A DNA stretch of 64,000 nt from Variovorax sp. V213. GTDB lineage: Bacteria; Pseudomonadota; Gammaproteobacteria; Burkholderiales; Burkholderiaceae_C. The notes beneath the pieces were generated by a model, which was not told the origin of the DNA, did not search any database, and worked only from the letters and a program-made list of their open reading frames with translations. Positions 54,777 to 63,308 of the stretch are shown piece after piece. The position numbers and the translations under genes were made by a program. Every line of letters begins with the position of its first letter. Positions within the stretch are counted from its first letter, which is position 1. The stretch lies in assembly GCF_041154455.1 (NCBI RefSeq), contig NZ_AP028664.1:2729001-2793000 (forward strand). Direction: 5' to 3'.

Positions 54777-56843
54777 ATGGCCAAACCCAACCCCCTCCTC
54801 GACTTCAACGATCTCCCGCTGTTCGACCGCGTCAGGCCCGAGCACGTTGCGCCCGCGGTCGACATCCTGCTGGCCGATGCCGAGGCGGCGCTGCAGACCG
54901 TCACGGCCGCCGACTTTCCGGCCGACTGGAATGCGATTTCCAAGGTGCTCGACGTGGCGTCCGAACGCTTCAGCCGCGCCTGGGGTGCGGTTGGCCATCT
55001 CAACGCCGTGGCCGATACGCCGGAACTGCGCGCCGCCTACAACGAGGCCATGCCGCGCGTGACGGCGTTCTGGACCCGCCTGGGTTCGGACGAGCGCCTT
55101 TATGCGAAGTACAAGGCCATCGACGTGGCCACACTCAACACCGAGCAGCGCCAGGCGCATCGCAATGCGGTGCGCAACTTCGTCCTCGGCGGCGCGGAAC
55201 TGCAGGGCGACGCGAAGAAGCGCTTCGCCGACATCCAGGAACGCCAGGCCGAGCTGAGCCAGAAATTCAGCGAGAACGCACTCGACGCCACCGACGCCTT
55301 CTCCTATTACGCAGCGCTGGGCGAGCTCGAGGGCGTGCCCGAAGACGTGGTCAGCGCGGCGCGCGCTGCCGCCGAAGCCGAAGGCAAGCAGGGCTACAAG
55401 CTCACGCTCAAGATGCCCTGCTATTTGCCCGTGATGCAGTTCGCCAGAAGCAGCGCGCTGCGCGAAACGCTCTACCGCGCGTACGTCACGCGCGCGAGCG
55501 AACTCGGCGATCCAGCCTTCGACAACACCGCGCTGATCAACGAAATTCTTGCGCTGCGGGAAGAAGAAGCAAAGCTGCTCGGCTACAGGAATTTCGGCGA
55601 ACTCTCGGTCGTGCCCAAGATGGCCGAATCGCCCGAGCAGGTGGTCAAGTTCCTGCGTGACCTCGCAGCCAAGGCCCGGCCCTATGGCGAGCGTGATTTG
55701 GCCGACCTGCGCGTGTTCGCGTCGGAGCAGCTGGGCATCGCCGATCCGCAAGCCTGGGACTGGAGCTACATCGGCGAGAAGCTGAAGGAGGCGCGCTATG
55801 CCTTCAGCGAGCAGGAGGTGAAGCAGTATTTTCCGGCGCCGAAGGTGATGGCCGGCCTGTTCAAGATCGTCGAGACGCTGTTCGAGGTGTCCATTCGCCG
55901 CGACAGCGCGCCCACGTGGCATCCGAGCGTCGAGTTCTATCGCATCGAGCGCCAAACGGCGGAAGGCGTGCAGAAAGTCGGCCAGTTCTACCTCGACCCG
56001 TCGGCCCGTGCCGCCAAGCGCGGCGGCGCCTGGATGGACGATGTGCGCGCGCGCTGGCTGCGGCCGGACAACGGCGCGCTGCAAACGCCGGTGGCGCAGC
56101 TCGTGTGCAACTTTGCGAGCGGCGTCGACGGCAAGCCGCCGCTGCTCACGCACGACGACGTGACCACCCTCTTCCACGAATTCGGCCACGGCCTGCACCA
56201 CATGCTCACGCAGGTGAACGAGCGCGACGTCTCGGGCATCAGCGGCGTCGAATGGGACGCCGTCGAGCTGCCGAGCCAGTTCATGGAAAACTTCTGCTGG
56301 GAGTGGGACGTGCTTACGCACATGACGGCCCACGTCGATACCGGCGAGCCGCTGCCGCGCGCGCTGTTCGACAAGATGACCGCCGCCAAGAACTTCCAGA
56401 GCGGCCTTCAAACGCTGCGCCAGATCGAGTTCTCGCTGTTCGACATGCTGCTGCACACCGAATACCAGGCCGCCACCGCGCAGCCGGGCAGTGTGCTCGC
56501 ACTGCTGGGCAAGGTGCGCGCCGAGGTGGCCGTGATGCCTTCGCCCCCCTTCAGCCGCACGCCCAACACCTTCAGCCACATCTTCTCGGGCGGCTACGCG
56601 GCCGGCTACTACAGCTACAAGTGGGCCGAGGTGCTGAGCGCCGACGCCTACGCCGCCTTCGAGGAAACCGTGGGTGCCGACGGCCAGCCGAACATCGAAA
56701 CCGGCCGCCGGTACCGCCAGGCCATTCTCGAAGCCGGCGGCAGCCGCAGCGCCATGGATTCGTTCAAGGCCTTCCGCGGCCGCGAGCCGCAGCTTGATGC
56801 ATTGCTGCGACACCAGGGCATGGCCGAGGCCCAGCCCGCTTGA
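54777..56843 (+). CDS. prlC: Oligopeptidase A (M3 metallopeptidase)
   Basis: This is a 688-residue cytosolic zinc peptidase that degrades short peptides, including signal peptide fragments. The zinc site HEFGHGLHH is at 467-475, with His467, Glu468 and His471, and a third Glu lies downstream (the VEWDAVELPSQFMENF segment). Full-length and collinear with E. coli PrlC (about 680). It is co-transcribed with folD; the next gene starts 30 bases later. Confidence 0.95.
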   Translation: MAKPNPLLDFNDLPLFDRVRPEHVAPAVDILLADAEAALQTVTAADFPADWNAISKVLDVASERFSRAWGAVGHLNAVADTPELRAAYNEAMPRVTAFWTRLGSDERLYAKYKAIDVATLNTEQRQAHRNAVRNFVLGGAELQGDAKKRFADIQERQAELSQKFSENALDATDAFSYYAALGELEGVPEDVVSAARAAAEAEGKQGYKLTLKMPCYLPVMQFARSSALRETLYRAYVTRASELGDPAFDNTALINEILALREEEAKLLGYRNFGELSVVPKMAESPEQVVKFLRDLAAKARPYGERDLADLRVFASEQLGIADPQAWDWSYIGEKLKEARYAFSEQEVKQYFPAPKVMAGLFKIVETLFEVSIRRDSAPTWHPSVEFYRIERQTAEGVQKVGQFYLDPSARAAKRGGAWMDDVRARWLRPDNGALQTPVAQLVCNFASGVDGKPPLLTHDDVTTLFHEFGHGLHHMLTQVNERDVSGISGVEWDAVELPSQFMENFCWEWDVLTHMTAHVDTGEPLPRALFDKMTAAKNFQSGLQTLRQIEFSLFDMLLHTEYQAATAQPGSVLALLGKVRAEVAVMPSPPFSRTPNTFSHIFSGGYAAGYYSYKWAEVLSADAYAAFEETVGADGQPNIETGRRYRQAILEAGGSRSAMDSFKAFRGREPQLDALLRHQGMAEAQPA

Positions 56844-56873
56844 TGCGGGCCTGAAGCTTGCGATACTCGGGCG

Positions 56874-57518
56874 ATGCCTTCGATCCACAAGAAATTTCCC
56901 TTGCATCGCCTGCCTGCCTCCGCCCTGCTGCTGATTGCCGCGGGTGCCATGGCCCAGCCGATCTATCGCAACGTCGACAAGAACGGCAAGGTCACTTTCT
57001 CCGACCGCGCGCCCACCGCCAGCACCGAACCGGCCGCCGCGCCGCAGGCCGCCATCGCCGCACCGGCCAACGCGGGGCTGCCTTACGAGCTGCGGCAGGT
57101 GGCGCAGCGCTATCCCGTCACTCTGTACAGCGGCGAGGAATGCGCCCCGTGCAGCACGGCCCGCTCGCTGCTCGTCACGCGCGGCGTTCCCTTCGAGGAG
57201 CGCACCGTCAAGAGCAGCCAGGACGTCGAGGCCCTGCAGCGGCTGACCCAGCAGGCTTCGCTGCCGCTGCTGACGATCGGTTCGCAGCAGCTCAAGGGCT
57301 TCTCCGACGCCGAATGGTCGCAATACCTCGACGCCGCGGGCTACCCGAAGAGCAACAGCCTGCCCGCCAGCTACCGCAATCCGCCGGCCCGTCCGTTGGT
57401 TGCACAGCAGGCGGCACCCGCTGCGCCCGAGGTAGCACCTCCGGCGCCTGCGCCGCAGCAGGCCGCGCCCGCTCCCAGCGGCCCGAGCCCGAGCAATCCG
57501 GCGGGCATCAAGTTCTGA
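56874..57518 (+). CDS. Periplasmic DUF4124-glutaredoxin fusion protein
   Basis: This is a 214-residue exported protein: signal peptide 1-27, DUF4124 motif (QPIYRNVDKNGKVTFSDRAP, 28-47), then a glutaredoxin-like domain beginning VTLYSGEECAPCSTARSLL with the redox pair Cys90-Ala-Pro-Cys93 and a cis-Pro type SLPLLTIG. The last 60 residues are Pro/Ala-rich and likely disordered. The CAPC motif and periplasmic address differ from cytosolic CPYC glutaredoxins. Function is inferred as thiol-disulfide chemistry; partner unknown. Confidence 0.8.
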   Translation: MPSIHKKFPLHRLPASALLLIAAGAMAQPIYRNVDKNGKVTFSDRAPTASTEPAAAPQAAIAAPANAGLPYELRQVAQRYPVTLYSGEECAPCSTARSLLVTRGVPFEERTVKSSQDVEALQRLTQQASLPLLTIGSQQLKGFSDAEWSQYLDAAGYPKSNSLPASYRNPPARPLVAQQAAPAAPEVAPPAPAPQQAAPAPSGPSPSNPAGIKF

Positions 57519-57561
57519 GCGGCCACCGGGCCCGCCGGGGCCTGGGCTGATAGGGGCGGCC

Positions 57562-58281
57562 TCAGTCGAACCGCATCGTTTGCACGCCGGAAGGCGTCCC
57601 GAGCAGGCACACATCGGCCTTCTGGTGCGCGAACACGCCGACCGTGACCACGCCGGGCCACTGGCTGACTTCGGATTCGAAGGCAAGTGGATCGCTGATC
57701 CGCAGACCGGTCACGTCGAGGATGTGCTGGCCGTTGTCCGTCACGAGGGGCAGGCCGTCTTTTTCCCGCACTTGCGCAATACCGCCCATGGCCTCGAACT
57801 GGCGCATCACGCGGCGCGCCGCCATCGGAATCACCTCTACCGGGAGCGGAAAGGCACCGAGCGTGTCGACCAGCTTGGACGCATCGGCAATGCAGACAAA
57901 GCGCCGCGACTGCGCCGCGACGATCTTTTCGCGCGTGAGCGCCGCGCCGCCGCCCTTCACCATGAAGCCGTGGTGGTCGATTTCGTCGGCACCGTCGATG
58001 TAGACGCCCAGCTCCTCGACCTCATTGCTGTCAAACACCGGAATGCCGAGCGCGCGCAGGCGTTCGGTCGAAGCCACCGAGCTGGACACCGCGCCCTTGA
58101 TCTGGTCCTTGATCGTGGCCAGCGCGTCGATGAACTTGTTCACGGTCGAGCCGGTGCCCACGCCGACGATTTCACCCTTCACCACGTAGGCCAGCGCGGC
58201 GCGGCCGACCTGGGCCTTGAGCTCGTCCTGGGAGATGGCGGCGGCGCCGGGAGCGGAAGAAGGAGAAACGGGTGCAGTCAT
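57562..58281 (-). CDS. rpiA: Ribose-5-phosphate isomerase A
   Basis: This is a 239-residue enzyme of the non-oxidative pentose phosphate pathway interconverting ribose-5- and ribulose-5-phosphate. GVGTGSTVNKFID is the phosphate-binding P-loop-like segment, DGADEID holds the catalytic acidic residues (Asp-Glu) and KGGGAALTREK contains the catalytic Lys. The ATG at 58281 is favoured because aagga lies about nine bases upstream; a second ATG at 58302 would add seven residues. It is divergent from pyrD by 40 bases. Confidence 0.94.
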   Translation of the reverse strand: MTAPVSPSSAPGAAAISQDELKAQVGRAALAYVVKGEIVGVGTGSTVNKFIDALATIKDQIKGAVSSSVASTERLRALGIPVFDSNEVEELGVYIDGADEIDHHGFMVKGGGAALTREKIVAAQSRRFVCIADASKLVDTLGAFPLPVEVIPMAARRVMRQFEAMGGIAQVREKDGLPLVTDNGQHILDVTGLRISDPLAFESEVSQWPGVVTVGVFAHQKADVCLLGTPSGVQTMRFD

Positions 58282-58321
58282 CGCGGAGAATCCTTGGCTC
58301 ATTGAAGTCGAGAATTATCCG

Positions 58322-59404
58322 ATGCCCCTGCTCCCCTCCTCGCTCTACGGCCTGGCCCGGCCCTTTCTGTTCGGCTTCGACCCGGAGCACGCCCACGAAC
58401 TCACGCTCGACGGCCTGGCCCGCACACAGAACACGCCGCTCGCCTGCGCCTACGCCGCGCCGCGCGTCGACGACCCGGTCACGCTCGCCGGGCTGGAATT
58501 TCCGAACCGCGTGGGCCTGGCAGCCGGGCTCGACAAGAACGCCCGCTGCATCGACGCTTTTGCCGCCATGGGCTTCGGCTTCGTCGAAGTCGGCACCGTG
58601 ACGCCCAAGGCGCAGCCGGGCAACCCCAAGCCCCGCATGTTCCGCCTGCCGCAGCGCGATGCGCTCATCAATCGGCTCGGCTTCAACAACGAAGGACTCG
58701 ATGCCTTCCTGGCCAACGTGCAGAAGGCGCGCTTTCGCAAGAACGGCAGCGGCGCCGGCAAGAAGCCGATGCTGCTCGGACTCAACATCGGGAAGAACGC
58801 CACCACGCCCATCGAGCGCGCGGTCGACGACTACCTGGCCTGCCTGGACGGCGTGTATGCGCATGCCGACTACGTGACCATCAATATCTCGAGCCCCAAC
58901 ACGGCCAACCTGCGCACGCTGCAAAGCGACGAGGCGCTCGATGCCCTGCTGGGCGCGATTGCCGAGCGGCGGCATGCCTTGACCGAACGCAGCCGCCGGC
59001 GCGTGCCGCTGTTCGTGAAGATCGCTCCCGATCTCGACGAAAACCAGGTCGCCGTGATTGCCGCCACGCTGCAGCGCCACGGCATGGACGGCGTGATTGC
59101 CACCAACACCACGCTGGCGCGCGACGCGGTGGCGGGCCTGCCGCATGCCGGCGAAGCCGGCGGGCTCTCGGGCGCGCCGGTGCGCGAAGCCAGCAACCGC
59201 GTGATTGCGCAGCTGCGTGCCGCCCTGGGGCCGGGTTTTCCGATCATCGGGGTTGGCGGCATCCTGAGCGCGGCCGATGCCAAGGCCAAGATTGCCGCGG
59301 GCGCCGACGTGGTGCAGATCTACACCGGCCTCATCTACCGGGGCCCGGCTCTCGTGCGCGAAGCGGCGCAGGCGCTGCTGCAGCAAAGCCGCAGCGCCGC
59401 CTGA
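58322..59404 (+). CDS. pyrD: Dihydroorotate dehydrogenase (quinone), class 2
   Basis: This is a 360-residue FMN enzyme of pyrimidine biosynthesis at the inner membrane. The N-terminal amphipathic helix (MPLLPSSLYGLARPFLFGFDPE) marks class 2. FMN/active-site features are GLAAGLDKN (66-73), GFNNEG and the catalytic-Ser loop NISSPNT (188-194), plus IGVGGI (C-terminal). The ATG at 58322 is the family start; the frame continues upstream only as shadow. It is divergent from rpiA. Confidence 0.96.
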   Translation: MPLLPSSLYGLARPFLFGFDPEHAHELTLDGLARTQNTPLACAYAAPRVDDPVTLAGLEFPNRVGLAAGLDKNARCIDAFAAMGFGFVEVGTVTPKAQPGNPKPRMFRLPQRDALINRLGFNNEGLDAFLANVQKARFRKNGSGAGKKPMLLGLNIGKNATTPIERAVDDYLACLDGVYAHADYVTINISSPNTANLRTLQSDEALDALLGAIAERRHALTERSRRRVPLFVKIAPDLDENQVAVIAATLQRHGMDGVIATNTTLARDAVAGLPHAGEAGGLSGAPVREASNRVIAQLRAALGPGFPIIGVGGILSAADAKAKIAAGADVVQIYTGLIYRGPALVREAAQALLQQSRSAA

Positions 59405-59434
59405 GCCTTCGTTCGCTTCTTTTCTTCTGCTCTC

Positions 59435-60163
59435 TCAGCGCATGCGCCAGAGCGCTGGCGCAATGAACGCCGCCCAGCGCAGCAGCCGCTTGGGACGGAT
59501 CACCACCACGGCCACCGCGGCCACGACGCCGGTGGCAACCGGGTGCTCCCGCGCGATGCGCAATGCCGCGGCGGCAGCCGACTCGTCGGCCGGAGGCGCT
59601 TCGGAAGCAGCACCGCCCGATGCGCCGGCGGGTTGCCGCGCCGCACGGACGCCCTGCATCGTGGCGATGCGTTCGCGCTGGCGCTCCATGCGCGCGAGCA
59701 GCTCTTCGCGCGTGGCCGGCCGCGGCGGGCGCGGCGCTTCTTCGTCCTGGTCGGGATCCTTGCCGAGCCCGAAGCTGTCCTGAACCCAGGCCCAGTCGCG
59801 TTCGAACTCGCGCCGCGCCGGCATGAAGCTGCTCGAAGCATTGCGAAGGCTCAGGAACAGGCCCCATGCCGCGCCCAGCCAAAGCACGATCCACACGCCA
59901 GCGACGGCCCACGCCGCCGCGATGCGGTGAGGCGTTTCCCAGAAATGCACCACCACCGCCATCGACAGCAACGCCACCGCTACAGTGGTCAGGCCGAGCA
60001 CGGCAACCACCAGGACGAGCACCAGCTTGAGGCGCTGCTTCTCGTCCTCCCAGGCCATGCGCAGCAACTGCACGCGGTCCTCGGCGGCCAGCGCGCCTTC
60101 GGCCGCAGCAATCCGCAGCCGTCGCAGACGGGCATCGAGCCCGAACAGGGACAGCAACCTCAT
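59435..60163 (-). CDS. YqjE-like phage-holin-family (DUF1469) membrane protein
   Basis: This is a 242-residue protein with two central helices at about 47-70 and 80-105 inside a long charged helical frame, plus a Pro/Ala/Glu-rich linker and a C-terminal hydrophobic stretch (PVATGVVAAVAVVVIRP) with a basic end. It matches the YqjE/DUF1469 family found with YqjD-type genes. It is encoded 48 bases after the DUF883 gene. Membrane-associated, role unknown. Confidence 0.75.
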   Translation of the reverse strand: MRLLSLFGLDARLRRLRIAAAEGALAAEDRVQLLRMAWEDEKQRLKLVLVLVVAVLGLTTVAVALLSMAVVVHFWETPHRIAAAWAVAGVWIVLWLGAAWGLFLSLRNASSSFMPARREFERDWAWVQDSFGLGKDPDQDEEAPRPPRPATREELLARMERQRERIATMQGVRAARQPAGASGGAASEAPPADESAAAAALRIAREHPVATGVVAAVAVVVIRPKRLLRWAAFIAPALWRMR

Positions 60164-60211
60164 GCGCCGGCTCCCGCTCGGCGGTGGACGACGCGGCAGT
60201 GTGCGTTCAGG

Positions 60212-60508
60212 TCAGCGGCGGCCAAGCAGCAAACCCACCAGCACACCGACGGCCAGCGCTGCGCCGGCAATCTGCCACGGTTCGTCGTGGGCGTAGGCGT
60301 TGGCACTGTTGGCCGCTTCACGGGCCTTCTGGGCTGCAAGCTTGCTCTTCTCTGCCGCAAGCTCGCGCGCAATGGCGAGCTTGGTGTCGATGCGCTGACG
60401 CAGCGCCTTGATGTGGGGAACCGAATCCAGGTCCTTGCTGGCCAGCACGCCGCGCACGTCGCTCGCGATATCTTCGGCTGCCGCTTCAATGTTGTTGGAT
60501 GCACTCAT
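60212..60508 (-). CDS. DUF883 (YqjD/ElaB-like) ribosome-associated membrane protein
   Basis: This is a 98-residue protein with a charged coiled helical N-region (MSASNNIEAAAEDIASDVRGVLASKD...) and one C-terminal membrane anchor ending GVLVGLLLGRR. Members of this family (ElaB, YqjD, YgaM) bind ribosomes at the inner membrane in stationary phase. The start MSASNN is preceded by ggaggaaagattcc-like sequence (ATG 60508). It is upstream of and co-directional with the YqjE-like gene. Confidence 0.85.
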   Translation of the reverse strand: MSASNNIEAAAEDIASDVRGVLASKDLDSVPHIKALRQRIDTKLAIARELAAEKSKLAAQKAREAANSANAYAHDEPWQIAGAALAVGVLVGLLLGRR

Positions 60509-60651
60509 TGGAATCTTTCCTCCGTGATGACACCGGCACCGCGCCGGCGGCTTCACGCCAGCAAATGGCGTGGTGTCATGTTACAGGCACAAAAGCCCCT
60601 CGTGCGCGACAGTTCTGCAGACTTCTGCACTCGGAGCCCGCATTGCTTCCG

Positions 60652-61754
60652 TCAGCCGCCGTCGAGCAAGCTCGTCACGTAGCGCCCGATCGCAAGGCTG
60701 CTCGTGAGCCCGGGCGACTCGATGCCGAAGAGATTGACCAGGCCGTGCACGCCATGCTCCTTGGGGCCGTGGATCATGAAGTCGCGCGCGGGCTCGCCCG
60801 GGCCCGCGATCTTGGGCCTCATGCCCGCGTAGCCGGGAATCAGCGCGCCATCGGGCAAGGCCGGCCAATACTTGCGTACCTCGGCGTAGAAGCCCTCGCC
60901 GCGCGCCGGGTCCACCACCAGGTCGTCGGCCGATGGCACCCACTGCACATCGGGCCCGAACTTGGCCTGCCCGCCCAGGTCGAGGGTCAGGTGCACGCCC
61001 AGTCCGCCCGGCTCGGGCACCGGATAGACGAGCCGGCTGAAGGGCGCGCGGCCCGACAGGGTGAAATAGTTGCCCTTGGCGAAATAGGCGGTCGGTACGG
61101 CCTCGGCAGGCAAGCCCTCGAACCGCCTGGCGAGGCCGGGGGCACCAAGGCCCGCCGCATTGACCACGGTGTTGCAGCGCAATGCCGTGCCGTCTTCCGC
61201 GACCAGGACGATGGCGTCGGCCCCGCATTCGGCTCGCGCGATGGGTGATTTGAGCGCCAGCATGCCGCCCGCGTTCTCCACGTCGCCCAAGAGGCTCAGC
61301 ATCAATGCGTGGCTGTCAACGATGCCGGTGCTGGGCGAATGCAGCGCCGCTTCGCAATGCAGTTGCGGCTCCATCGCCATGGCCTGTTGCGCCGTCAGAA
61401 GCACGAGGTCGTCGACCCCGTTGGCGGCAGCCTTGGCGCGAATGGCTTCAAGCTCGCCGACCTGCGCCACCGAGGTCGCCACGATGAGCTTGCCGCAGCG
61501 CCGGTGCGGCACCCCTCGCTGCGCCGCATAGTCATAGAGCGCCTGCTTGCCTCGACGCAAAGGCGTGCCTTGAGCGAACCCTGCGGGTAGTAGATGCCCG
61601 CGTGAATCACCTCGCTGTTGCGCGAACTGGTGCCCGTGCCGATGGCACCTTCGGCTTCCAGCACCACCACTTCACGGCCTGCGAGCGCCAACGCGCGCGC
61701 CACGGCCAGGCCCACCACTCCGCCGCCGATGACGGCGCAATCAAGTTCATCCAT
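60652..61754 (-). pseudogene. LhgO-like FAD-dependent oxidase, frameshifted
   Basis: Two collinear minus-strand segments make one FAD oxidoreductase of the L-2-hydroxyglutarate oxidase/dehydrogenase type. N-terminal part (61754 to about 61555): MDELDCAVIGGGVVGLAVARAL with the FAD GxGxxG-type fold and SSRNSEVIHAGIYYPQGSLKARLCV. C-terminal part (about 61555-60652): RGKQALYDYAAQRGVPHRRCGKL through FGIESPGLTSSLAIGRYV. The two are in different frames; insertion of one base near 61553-61556 (in the sequence reading gtcgaggc) restores an unbroken protein. It is either a true mutation or a sequencing error. Confidence 0.88.
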
Positions 61755-61786
61755 GGCGCGAGCTTATCGCGGCTCGCGCGCCGGAT

Positions 61787-61897
61787 TCACGACGTGGTGG
61801 GAGGAGGCTCGGGATCGGTCGGGTCGTCCGGCGGTGTGCTCGGCCCTTCGTCGGGTTCCACGGGCAGGTCGGGCGGAATGTCGGGATGAGTGGCCAT
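61787..61897 (-). CDS. Small Pro-rich peptide
   Basis: This is a 36-residue peptide, MATHPDIPPDLPVEPDEGPS..., dominated by Pro, Asp and Glu and expected to be disordered. The ATG at 61897 is supported by a strong aaggagaccgatc Shine-Dalgarno. Short Pro/Asp-rich reading frames of this type occur in many Burkholderiales genomes to my knowledge; function unknown. It is preceded by the tRNA-Val region and followed by the frameshifted oxidase. Confidence 0.6.
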   Translation of the reverse strand: MATHPDIPPDLPVEPDEGPSTPPDDPTDPEPPPTTS

Positions 61898-62040
61898 GAT
61901 CGGTCTCCTTCCCGTCGGGTATAAGCGCTGCGCCAGGAAATTGAGCCGGCGCGAGACGGCAACTGGCGTCAGCACGAGCCGACAGTTGAGCGGAACCGGC
62001 GCATGTACCGCCGTGCCGGAGCAAAAAGGCAGCGCACAAA

Positions 62041-62071
62041 ACAAAAAGCGACCTGGGCAATCCAGGTCGCT
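62041..62071 (-). terminator. Terminator downstream of tRNA-Val
   Basis: On the minus strand AGCGACCTGG-ATTGC-CCAGGTCGCT (10-bp stem) is followed by TTTTTGTTTTG. It ends the tRNA transcript and possibly read-through from dnaQ. Confidence 0.85.
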
Positions 62072-62088
62072 GTTCATTTCGAGGAAAT

Positions 62089-62163
62089 TGGTGGGCGGTG
62101 GAGGTTTCGAACCTCCGACCCCAGCAGTGTGAATGCTGTGCTCTACCCCTGAGCTAACCGCCC
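62089..62163 (-). tRNA. tRNA-Val (anticodon CAC)
   Basis: The minus strand gives a 75-base cloverleaf including an encoded CCA end: acceptor GGGCGGT/ACCGCCC, D-stem GCTC/GAGC, anticodon stem CAGCA/TGCTG with loop TTCACAC (anticodon CAC, reading GTG), variable loop GGGTC and T-arm GGAGG/CCTCC around TTCGAAA. Its position right after dnaQ fits other betaproteobacteria. dnaQ ends at 62243, 79 bases upstream. Confidence 0.95.
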
Positions 62164-62242
62164 TGCAAACCCCTTGGCCCTGCTGCTGCACGGCCTTGGA
62201 ATTAATCGCGTTGCGCGAAGCCTTCGATTATGCCACAGCATT

Positions 62243-62950
62243 TCAGCCGTTTTGGCGAAAGAGCGTGCGTCCGTTGCTGGATTTGTCGAGCTGCGACAAC
62301 AGCGCCTCGTGCGCCGCAAGCTCCTGCTCGCCCGCCAGGATCACCGGCAGGTCGAACTGGCTCAGGTCGATGGTGACGACGGTGGTGCCCTGCGCCGGCT
62401 CGCTGGACGACACGTCGATCAGCAGCGCGTCCTGGCCGCGCGTGAGGTTGATGTAGACGTCGGCCAGCAGCTGGGCGTCGAGCTTGGCGCCGTGGAAGGT
62501 GCGGTTCGAGCGATCGACGCCGAAGCGGTCGCACAGCGCGTCCAGCGAATTGCGCTTGCCCGGGTAGACCTGCTTCGCCATGGCCAGCGTGTCGGTCACT
62601 TCGCCGACGAAGGTGCGCAGCGGCGGCAGGCCAGCCAGCTCGAACTCCTTGTTGAGAAAGCCGACGTCGAAGGCCGCGTTGTGAATGATCAGCTCGGCGC
62701 CGCGCAGGTATTCGACGATGTCGTTGGCCAGCGTGGCGAACTTCGGCTTGTCGCGCAGGAAGTCGGTCGTCAGGCCGTGCACCTTGAGCGCGTCTTCATG
62801 GCTCTCGCGCTCCGGGTTGAAGTAGATGTGCAGGTCGTTGCCCGTGAGCTTGCGTGCGAACAGCTCCACGCAGCCGAGCTCGATGATGCGGTCGCCGTTC
62901 TCGGCGGAAAGGCCGGTGGTTTCAGTATCGAGGACGATCTGGCGCGACAT
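62243..62950 (-). CDS. dnaQ: DNA polymerase III epsilon subunit, proofreading exonuclease
   Basis: This is a 235-residue DnaQ-type 3'-5' exonuclease that proofreads the replicative polymerase. ExoI Asp8-Glu10 (VLDTETTGL), ExoII with IHNAAFDVGFLN, and ExoIII H...DA (FHGAKLDAQLLADV) are present. The C-terminal alpha-binding tail ends SQLDKSSNGRTLFRQNG. It starts 12 bases after fdx and precedes tRNA-Val. Confidence 0.96.
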   Translation of the reverse strand: MSRQIVLDTETTGLSAENGDRIIELGCVELFARKLTGNDLHIYFNPERESHEDALKVHGLTTDFLRDKPKFATLANDIVEYLRGAELIIHNAAFDVGFLNKEFELAGLPPLRTFVGEVTDTLAMAKQVYPGKRNSLDALCDRFGVDRSNRTFHGAKLDAQLLADVYINLTRGQDALLIDVSSSEPAQGTTVVTIDLSQFDLPVILAGEQELAAHEALLSQLDKSSNGRTLFRQNG

Positions 62951-62962
62951 ACGGTGGCTCTT

Positions 62963-63301
62963 TCAATGGTTCTCTTTGGCGTGGTTGATCGAGTACTTGG
63001 GAATCTCGATCGTCACGTCTTCCTGCGCCAGGATGGCCTGGCAACTGAGCCGCGATTGTGGCTCCAGGCCCCAGGCGCGGTCGAGCAGGTCTTCCTCGCC
63101 CTCCTCCGCTTCATTCAGCGAACTGAATCCCTGGCGCACGATGACGTGGCAGGTGGTGCAGGCGCAGCTCATCTCGCAGGCGTGCTCGATGTTGATGTGG
63201 TTGTCGAGCAGCGCCTCGCAGATCGAGGTGCCGGCCGGTGCCGTGATTTCTGCACCGTTCGGGCAGTACTCCGGATGCGGAAATATCTTGATGGTGGGCA
63301 T
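62963..63301 (-). CDS. fdx: ISC-type [2Fe-2S] ferredoxin
   Basis: This is a 112-residue adrenodoxin-type ferredoxin of iron-sulfur cluster assembly. The cluster ligands are Cys42, Cys48, Cys51 and Cys87, in HACEMSCACTTC and LSCQA. The start MPTIKIFPHPEYCPNG is standard; a longer upstream frame is not. It sits 7 bases after hscA and 12 before dnaQ; iscX does not follow. Confidence 0.96.
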   Translation of the reverse strand: MPTIKIFPHPEYCPNGAEITAPAGTSICEALLDNHINIEHACEMSCACTTCHVIVRQGFSSLNEAEEGEEDLLDRAWGLEPQSRLSCQAILAQEDVTIEIPKYSINHAKENH

Positions 63302-63308
63302 GTAGTTC

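Noticed and set aside
54378..57686. 1102-codon minus-strand frame across folD, prlC and the glutaredoxin gene
   Set aside because: Antisense shadow of three well-recognised genes; no domain, no ribosome-binding site.
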